Assembly: GCA_946965045.2 (NCBI GenBank)
Contig: OX337242.1
Coordinates: forward strand, 1,488,001 to 1,552,000
DNA length: 64,000 bases
Source: Epithemia pelagica
Taxonomy: Eukaryota; Bacillariophyta; Bacillariophyceae; Surirellales; Surirellaceae
Direction: 5' to 3'
Of the stretch, positions 56,662 to 64,000 are shown piece by piece. A program made the position numbers and the translations under genes. The notes under the pieces are model-generated. The model saw nothing but the letters and a program-made list of their open reading frames with translations. It did no database searches and was not told the DNA's origin. Position 1 is the first letter of the stretch. Every line of letters begins with the position of its first letter.

Positions 56662-57252
56662 GGTCGTCCCTGTCTTGAGTGGATTTGTTGTACGGTATTT
56701 TCTTGTTGTTGGTGTTGGTGGCACGCAGGTTGGGAACACGAGAACCGGGCCTGGTGCAAGTATTCTCATTTATCACTTCCCATCGTTGCGATAGTAATTG
56801 AGTACGGAGTCAACAGGGTTCGACATTCTTATCAGAACATACGAAAACAGTGAACCGCTGGGAATGTATTGAAATCGTCCGTCTGTCGTACGAAACTACA
56901 AAGATTACAGATCTGGTGTCGCATTCGGGATTCTGCATGCAATGATTGGCTTAGAGGCCCTTCCTCTCAGAAACTCACAACTGATGTCAGGGAAAAGTGA
57001 TGTCAGATGTATCATTATCTGTGATTGGTTGCTGTCAAAAAACCGTTTGCATTTTTTTAATTTTTTAAAAAATGTCGCACCCGCGTCCATGCAGACAGAC
57101 TACAAATGAAACGAGGGAAGGGAAACGGGGGCCCCCGCTTAGAGAAGAGTATCTTTGATCTTTGTTGGCGGTGTCAGTGAACCTGACTGGATCCATAGTC
57201 GTCAGTCGCATTCTCATCGTCAACTCATCTCGACCGGCACCTTCACTGCACA
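56662..57252. other. Divergent intergenic region
   Basis: Upstream of both the small secretory protein and the peroxidase-like gene. It contains an AT-rich TTTTTTAATTTTTTAAAAAA run at about 57053-57072 and a small hairpin GGGGGCCCCC at about 57127. No ORF supported. Confidence 0.45.
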
Positions 57253-58575
57253 ATGTTTTCCAAGGTTCATTGGAACTGCACGATGACAACTATGCGCATT
57301 CTTGCCGTGCTTGTCCTATACATGGGCTTGGCGGAGGCCTTTACAGCTCCATCGCGATCGACGACATCGGCGCAAACTGGATCGACCAAGTTGTCAATGG
57401 CGGGGTTGGATCGTCGTGCCTTTGGCAACACAGCATGGGGAATTATTGCAGGAATCGTCGGAATGGAACAGATTCAACCGGCCCAGGCCCAAGTGTTCTT
57501 GGACCCAGCTATGTACGGAGATCAAGAGTTGCGAGTTAGTGCAGTCGACTCCATGAAGGAGCAGGTGCGCCGAGCAATTCTCCAAAACCCTGACCTAGCA
57601 CCGAGCTTTTATCAGCTGTCCCTTCTTGATTGCCTCTCCTTCGACGCGAAGACAAAAGAGTTTGGTCCAGATTCCAGTGTCATCAAGCTGGTTCTTTCAT
57701 CAAAGGTGGATGATGAGTACACAAAAAATCTCCAAAAGGCAGTGCTCACCTTGATTGACGCTTCCAAGGCTTTGAAAAAGTACACAGCAATCACGTTGGC
57801 TGATGCCATCGCAGTGGGGGGTTCAGAATCAATCGAGTCCATCGGTGGGCCTGTTTTGCCGGTGCAGCTTGGGCGTGGAGATGCACCTCTGGATGCTCCC
57901 GTCGCCAACATACCAATTGATTTGTTCAACGGGAAGTACTCCACGGAAGAAGTAACAGGTTACTTTCTCAAGGCAGGGCTCACAGAACGCGAAATGACAG
58001 CACTCATGTCTGGTTTATTCACAATCGAAGCTGTCAAAAAGACACGAACTTCGGAGGATTGGAGACAATCAGTGAAACCCAAGTTTCGTGAGGCTGGTAA
58101 AATGGGCCGCATGTCCGAATTCCGTCGGTTGACCGACGAAGACATTCAAGAAGCTGAAGCACAAGCGGAATTAGAGGCGGATCCGGATTACGAAGACCCA
58201 GATGATGGTTGGTACATTGCCGATAGTTTCGGCAGTCGAGAAGAGCGATTTGGAGATCGAATTGGAAAGGACCAGATCACTGAAAAGACGTTCAACAAAT
58301 TCATCAAAGAGATTTCCGAAAAATCGAAGAAGAAAGGAGCAGATTTGTCAGAATATGGGTGGATTGCCGAAATGTTAACTGATCCAAACGCACCTACATC
58401 CCAAACCTGGCTCTCAAAATACGCTGGGTCAAATCTCAATTACATCAAAGATTTGCTGGCCTCCTACAATTCTGTGACACAGCTCGGAGTCGTATACACC
58501 GGAGGCAAATATGAGAGCTTGCTGAAGAACAAATCCAGGAAGAGTCTGAATAATGATGAGTTGAATCTCTTTTGA
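57253..58575 (+). CDS. Thylakoid-lumen peroxidase-like protein (TL29/APX-related), catalytic histidines absent
   Basis: ATG 57253; in-frame ATGs at 57283 and 57292 are alternatives. A signal peptide (ILAVLVLYMGLAEA) is followed by FTAP, the diatom plastid entry motif. A second signal with a twin arginine (LDRRAFGNTAWGIIAGIVG, ending AQA) predicts Tat transport into the thylakoid lumen. The mature part follows the class I haem-peroxidase outline: ITLADAIAVGG, GGPVLPVQLGRGDA and LTEREMTALMSG. The distal R-x-x-W-H region reads FYQLSLLDCLSFD, and the proximal SGAHTLG region reads MSGLFTIE, so neither haem histidine is present. Plant TL29 is likewise regarded as a non-haem relative. Role probably structural, near photosystem II. 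Confidence 0.82.
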   Translation: MFSKVHWNCTMTTMRILAVLVLYMGLAEAFTAPSRSTTSAQTGSTKLSMAGLDRRAFGNTAWGIIAGIVGMEQIQPAQAQVFLDPAMYGDQELRVSAVDSMKEQVRRAILQNPDLAPSFYQLSLLDCLSFDAKTKEFGPDSSVIKLVLSSKVDDEYTKNLQKAVLTLIDASKALKKYTAITLADAIAVGGSESIESIGGPVLPVQLGRGDAPLDAPVANIPIDLFNGKYSTEEVTGYFLKAGLTEREMTALMSGLFTIEAVKKTRTSEDWRQSVKPKFREAGKMGRMSEFRRLTDEDIQEAEAQAELEADPDYEDPDDGWYIADSFGSREERFGDRIGKDQITEKTFNKFIKEISEKSKKKGADLSEYGWIAEMLTDPNAPTSQTWLSKYAGSNLNYIKDLLASYNSVTQLGVVYTGGKYESLLKNKSRKSLNNDELNLF

Positions 58576-58740
58576 TGAGTCAACTATTAGTTAATTTCTC
58601 GTAATACGAATTGCGATGTGTTATGGATTCATGGATTTTTATGCGTTGTCGGGAGTGATCTATTGTGTGTACAAAACAAGCTCATGGCTTGCTGAAGTGT
58701 TATGAATGACCCATGTCGCATATTGTACTCGAAAGGATAC

Positions 58741-60493
58741 TTAAAAGAATTGATGACCGTCCACAGGAAACAAATTCTTTGCAGAGGGCGAAAGCCCGAA
58801 AGCAAACGTAGAATCAGCGTTAAGTTTGGGACCAGCGTTGGGATCTTCTTCCGCTAAGTCGGGTTCAGTCCCGAAATGATCTTCAATTATCTTCATTGCT
58901 TTCTCGTATACTTGATCGTTCCGATGATTCAACAGTGCTTCGATAGTATCGAGTGCCCCTTCTTCCTCGATTACAGTCGGCATGTTGTTATTCGGTTGGT
59001 TAGCATCATAGACCAGCATCGTATAAAGGCTATCCAAGATCGATATCAACAGATCGGATTCTGATATTTGGAGACTCGCGCAAAACGGCAAAATCGCCCC
59101 CGCGCTTACAACAGCTCTCGTTTGTGTTGGAGAATTATTCGAAAGGAGATTACAAAGCGTCCACAAACCCTCTTTCCGTGTGGCCCAATTGTCGGAGTGG
59201 GAGGCCTTCACGACCTCCCTCAAAATGCGGCTCCGTTTCGCCAGAGCTTCCGCCTGGTCTTTCGTCCCTCCGGCAATGTTGGAGAGTAGCCACATTGTCT
59301 CCTTTAAAACTGCCTTGTTCTTCACGTGTATCAATGGAACGATGAAGTCAAGAATCCCCGTGGATAATAACAAGTCTGTTTGCATTGCGTTTCCGGAGGC
59401 AATCATTCCGAAGCATCGAGTAAGAGGTACAAGAAGCTTGGGGGTCGGGCATTTTGAAGTCACTTCTTCTTGGAGAACTTTCTTCAAGGCAGGGAGCACC
59501 TTAAAGTCAATCAGGACTTGTGGGCGACTTCCATCTTCTACATTGCCTTCCGCAAGATATTGAAGACAGTAGCAAACGTCCATTCTCAGCTGGACCTCGT
59601 CTCTTGAAGATTCTTCAAGGAGCCGCACCAGGGGGCGTACGAAGCACTTTGTTTCCATGATATCGCGGTGGGAGCTCTCTCGAAGAATGTTACTAAGAGC
59701 CCATACAAAGTGTCCAAGGAGCGTTTTCGTCTCCGGGCTGATAATGTTGTGAACAAATCCATTTCTTACGGAATCCATCTCGAGAAGCCCATCTCTGTAT
59801 TTGGAAGCTTCGGCCGCGATGTTGCCAATGCACCACGCCGACTGGAAGCGTAAATCGGCCGTTTTACCGAACACAACCAGTCGCCCTAGCTCATGTACCA
59901 TTCCAGGGAACTCTGCCACAAAGCAAACCACTGTGTTCGAGGTAGACGATGTCATATTTGTCAGGGCCCATGTTGACTCGAACTGCAGTTGTGGATAAAC
60001 ATCCAGTTGTAGGACACGATGCAAATACGGAACAACTCCCGAAGTACAGATCTTGTCCATAGGAGGCTTATTCGGGATACAAGTCAGGTTTCGTATGTCT
60101 CGGACAGTATTGAAGATCAAGTCACTGTTAAACAGATTGGGGGTCTGGTCCCAATTTCGGAAGACTTGCATTGACTGGGAAAGAACCGATTCAATTGAAC
60201 TTTGTGCATTCTCGTTGTCTAAGGTATGTGCTGACAAAAACGATGAATCTGCTTTCGTTAGAAGCCCTCGACGAGCTTGCAAGCGATTATCTTTTTTTGC
60301 CTTGCGGATTTGTAGCGAGGTTTCTTCACGCGTCCGCCTAGCGTCTTCCGTTTTGACATTCGTCTTGGTCGTCGATTGACGGTCTGTGCAAAGGCAAAAT
60401 ACATTGAGAAGGGAAAAGACGGGATGATCATTCTCCTAACGCGCACGTTTCGAGCACCTACTTACTTCGTTTTTCCATCATTTTTCTCTGCAT
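58741..60493 (-). CDS. Importin alpha, two exons, 556 aa
   Basis: Exon 1 is 60466-60493 (ATG at 60493, upstream in-frame TGA), the intron 60384-60465 (GTAAGT...CACAG, 82 nt, phase 1) and exon 2 58741-60383. The N-terminal importin-beta-binding region is basic (DARRTREETSLQIRKAKKDN, then RLQARRG). About ten armadillo repeats follow with the W-x3-N cargo-binding ladder visible: ESTWALTNMTS, QSAWCIGNIAA, VWALSNILRES, MWLLSNIAGG and LWTLCNLLSN. It carries proteins with classical nuclear localisation signals into the nucleus together with importin beta. The acidic C-terminus (EPDLAEEDPN) fits CAS/exportin binding. Length is normal. Confidence 0.92.
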
Positions 60494-61185
60494 CTCTTCA
60501 AAAATGTGTTCTCCAAATTCAGTCAATGGGCACCTGCTAAAGACTCTGAGCCACGAACCAAGACTATCGCTAAACAAGAAATGTAATGCTCACTTCCTCG
60601 GGTTTTGATTGATCTCGCAGTCGAATGGTCTTCCCAACATCAGCTTGTTTTGATGGAATGAAGGAACAACACGGAGAGAGACCTGGCGTTTTGGGGACTC
60701 GCTGAAATGCAAGCACCACCGCGCAGGTCGACAGACATGCGACATATTTCATACTCAAACAGAGAGAGTCGAAAGATTCCCACATACAACATCGCCAAGT
60801 TTTTCCGTTGTACTACACACAGCATAGTCTATGTCTTGCTCGTATGATCACTTAGAGGTTGAGTTGGTCTTGGAAGTGGGGGATGATGGCAGGCCGGATG
60901 GAGGCATCTGTTGATCCACGAACGACTCTTTCACAAACTCCGCGTTCAGTGTAGACAACTTACTCCCGTGATCGCCAAGGTCGACCCATTGATTGCACAC
61001 ACTTCAAGCGATGTTCTACACGCCCCAGCAGTATCCAGCACTTCTCCCACCGCTCACGCTTAACGGGGCGTTCCGCATCATGCGATTCGCTCTCTCAAGA
61101 AAAAAAATCCAAATGGCAATGGAATGGGCTCATGGGTGGCATCTCTCTGTGAATTCGTTTTAGAATCCAATCTGCATGTCGTTGC
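60494..61185. other. Divergent intergenic region
   Basis: Between importin alpha and the three-exon gene. No supported ORF, repeat or RNA gene. Confidence 0.45.
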
Positions 61186-63139
61186 ATGCCAACCAGTCAC
61201 CAAGAACAACTAGAACTACACATGATAGGAGAGCTTGCTCCTGATGTAGACAACAAGAAAGAATTCCAACAGTCTCGAAGAAAAGGAGCACGCCGCTCGT
61301 TATGGGAGCCTGGGGAGATAGGTTCTCGACTTTCATCAAACCATGGAAAGGTGCAGCGTGAGAAATCGAGTCATCCTTTCCGCGTGGTGGGAGATCACGA
61401 TGGTCCACTTGGTTAGTTGAATTTGTGGGGTGTGTGCACCAACATTTTTATTTATTTCACTCATATTTTTTTTTATGTACAGCTGCTTCACTTGGATTGA
61501 AAAATACGGGATCGTTGCTGATACAAGAAAGACAGCCCTTTCACAGAAAGTCAACAAGAAGAAGAGATCATGTTACATGCCATGGTAAGTTCATATTTCA
61601 TGGCAGAGACTTCAAGATACCTAGGAGTTTTCGTTATTACTCTCTCTTTTTACGTCTATTTCTAACTTAGTGATGTGCCAACTAACACATGATTTGTCAA
61701 CGACGCCAGAGACAATGTCTGTATTTGATCGGTTGTATATGGATGCCAGGAAGCGAGTTGACCGAAGATCACATATTTTATCAATGGCCACAAGGTCAGA
61801 AGCGATTCGTGGAAAGACCTATGCATTGTCAGGGTCAATATCACTGAACTCTAGACCATTGTGTGCTGCTCCACCAGTTCATCGAACAAGAGCAGAAGAG
61901 TCGAACAAGAGCAGTAGAAAAGAAACAAACGAGAGAGTGACCCTGGAGGACATTCGTCCACAGCTGCACTCGTGTGAAAATTTGAACGTTGCCATTCACA
62001 ACAGTGACAGAGAGCAAAGCAGAGAAAGTTCGACTGATGGATCTCCAGGTGTCCTGTCAAGAACCGCTCTCGAAGGTGATTCATTTCGAGAACACGTCAA
62101 AATTTTGTCCACTGATGGTTCAATAAGCTCGTTAGGCAGGGAAAGTGGAACCCGTACCTTTCCTTTGCCTTTCGAGGACAGACACGATGATCCTAGCGAC
62201 ATGAGTCAATCAATTCCATTGAAAGGCCTTCTTGCAGCTGTTGAGCACGGAACTGTTGAACTGAGAAAAAAGTGCATTAAATGGCTCACTCAACCACATG
62301 ACTCACCATCAGAGGAAACAAGAAGTGGTGATGATTGCGCTTCAACTTTTCTCCAGACAGAACACAAATTTCAAAGGACAACCGCAGAATGCAGGCATTA
62401 CAGTGGGAAAGAATCTGAGTCCTCTCGTGCCCAGAATGTACTTGAGGTTATAGAGCCGCCCAGACCAATGCCCAGCTTTCAGAAAGCTGCAGATGATAGC
62501 CTTTGTGAAAGTTCTAATGCAAGCTTCAAATTGAAAGAAGAAACCACCTGTGAATCTGACCAAGAGAAGAATCCTTCTTGCTCAATTACAAGCGCCACAA
62601 GACGACGAAACGTGGAGAACAAAGTGAAACACGTAAAGATGAATGAGCTTTCTTCCAGTTCAGTGAGATATAAAATGACTGATGCCGAACCACACGATGT
62701 GGAGCAGAGAGATGAAATCTCCTCGAAGCTTTCGTCATTGGATTCGTTGCGGTCATCAGAATCGGCAATACGTGGTCCATTGCTCCTTTCCGACCAAAGC
62801 CTCCGTCGCTATAGGCGCAGCGGAAGAAAAAAGAGTTATACCGTTCTGTCCAAAACAACATCCGAAGAACGACGACGATTCCTTTCTTTGTCCAATCCTC
62901 CGGCAATGAATGGTGAGAATGGTGATTCGTCTGCACCAGCATTCGAAAGGTTGTACCGCAACGAATATGCATGCAGTGCCAGCCGACACCAACGCAATCC
63001 ACCGAAAATATTGTCCCCCAACGCTACACTATCTCGACGTCTGAACTATCGGCCTTCTGTGACCCAAATGAAACACGATGCGTTTCACCGCAAGCATGGA
63101 ACAACCGCCAAAGATGCAAATGAAGCTTCCTCATTATAG
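61186..63139 (+). CDS. Unrecognised Ser/Arg-rich protein with two F-[DE]-R-L-Y motifs, three exons, 598 aa
   Basis: Exons 61186-61411, 61483-61584 and 61671-63139; introns of 71 nt (GTTAGT...GTACAG) and 86 nt (GTAAGT...ACTTAG). All three exons together are a multiple of three and the reading frame is open throughout. The protein is mostly disordered and Ser/Arg/Glu rich. SVFDRLYMDARKRVDRRS just after the second intron and APAFERLYRNEYACSASR near the C-terminus share the F-[DE]-R-L-Y core, a short motif I remember from protist proteins of unknown role. No enzyme or membrane signature is seen. Confidence 0.7.
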
Positions 63140-64000
63140 GCGAGAAGACATATCAAGGTCCGCGAACCACGATAGTCGAATGAGGCTGAGGCAAAGCCGA
63201 AATATATAGCAGTTTATGGATGATCGCTTATCTGAGGCGACGTTCTCTTTTGACAAACGATAGGAGCAAAAACACGGAATGTGGTACAAACTCGCCGAGG
63301 CAAGCAGAAAACATGAAACAATAGTCGCACGGTATTAACGAGTCGACTCCAAGTGATCTTTCGAACGATGAAGATAAATGCTTTCGATACGCGAGCGGCC
63401 GCCTTTTACCGGAACGATGTTTGTCCTCTGTTTCGTAACTTTTTCGCTCTCTTTTCGCGTCGAAAACCATGTAGACTTCTCGGCTTTGGCACGGTCGTCA
63501 CCATTTCAGTTCCTCGACGAATTAAGCAACTTGACCCGAGCTCGTCCGACAGCGAGTTGAACGTCGTTTCATCCACGACCGACCACAATGAAATTTAATT
63601 AAAAGCAATCATGGATCAAGGCACCACACGGTAGTCGTGCGCCGCGGTTTAGGATAACTGTGATGGACCGATTTGTACTATTGAAAGAATTCCGACTCAA
63701 TTGCTGGCCTCCCGGCTTTGGCCTTTGTGCGATGCTAGGACATATTTTTTCTCGATCGTTAGTGCTACAGACAATGTGAGCATTAGATTGCCTCCCCTCA
63801 CAGATGCTACCCAACGGAAAGTTTCGGAATCACGCTTGATGATGGCCTAAATCGAAACATTTTGTGGGTCCCGATCTTGAATAATTGTTCACATTGAGAT
63901 GGAGCACGCAGCACGCTCCATGCGAGGGCGTCTTCTATGTAGGCGCAGTCGCACTTCTAAATACTCCAAATCCATTCCGAAAGCAAGACCAAACAATCCG
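63140..64000. other. Intergenic right end of the window
   Basis: Only weak short ORFs, for example a 47-codon frame from 63417 with a signal-like start (MFVLCFVTFSLSF). I do not support a gene here. No repeat recognised. Confidence 0.4.

Noticed and set aside
63353-63598. 81-codon and 60-codon plus-strand ORFs near the right end
   Set aside because: Short, overlapping in different frames, no domain; a signal-like start alone is not enough.
1-64000. tRNA, rRNA or snRNA genes
   Set aside because: No stretch with a convincing cloverleaf, rRNA or spliceosomal RNA core was recognised by reading both strands; a covariance-model scan was not possible.

Overview
This window looks like nuclear DNA of a diatom, most likely a pennate species. 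Genes are short, with few small GT-AG introns. One nuclear-encoded plastid protein carries the diatom-type bipartite presequence (signal peptide ending AEA|FTAP, then a thylakoid twin-arginine signal). A DUF6824-type protein, seen mainly in stramenopiles, is present. The copia element resembles the diatom CoDi group. I could not search any database, so species is not assigned and family names rest on motif recognition.

Layout. 0-4.1 kb: an ammonium transporter (minus) whose frame is broken by a small deletion, then an unusual E3 ligase (plus) combining a RING, the tandem-cysteine RCR core known from MYCBP2/PHR proteins, an FBA-like domain and a C-terminal membrane tail; it carries one frameshift and one in-frame stop. 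4.1-10.4 kb: two convergent unrecognised ORFs (475 aa, and 1091 aa possibly transposase-like) bordered by hairpin-forming repeats. 10.9-22.3 kb: ordinary genes: a TspO/MBR-like membrane protein, a dynamin-family GTPase, an Atm1-type mitochondrial ABC transporter and a double DUF6824-like protein, with a Harbinger-like MITE at 19 kb.

22.6-38.6 kb is a nested transposon block. A minus-strand non-LTR retrotransposon (N-terminal zinc fingers, RT, CCHC and restriction-like endonuclease motifs) has been hit by a young, apparently intact 8.4-kb Ty1/copia element (783-bp LTRs differing at 2 sites by eye, 5-bp TSD, an extra ORF before gag-pol, DRG instead of DSG/DTG in the protease) and by a 640-bp hAT-type MITE (8-bp TSD). 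Removing each insert restores the host ORF2 frame.

39-48.4 kb: host genes, including a serine-rich protein, a chalcone-isomerase-like protein, a large unknown protein, a DFRP1/ZC3H15-like protein without visible CCCH fingers, and two membrane proteins. 48.6-54.0 kb: a 5.47-kb element with degenerate terminal inverted repeats and an 11-bp target duplication. It carries a USP/USPL1-like cysteine protease gene and a divergent 190-aa ORF but no recognisable transposase; this is the best candidate for an undescribed mobile system here. 54-64 kb: a sterol reductase, a small secretory or plastid protein, a lumenal peroxidase-like protein lacking the catalytic histidines, importin alpha and a three-exon protein with two F-[DE]-R-L-Y motifs.

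Several apparent lesions (Amt, the RCR ligase, a G8 run in the LINE, the protease gene) may be real mutations or consensus errors; raw reads would settle this.
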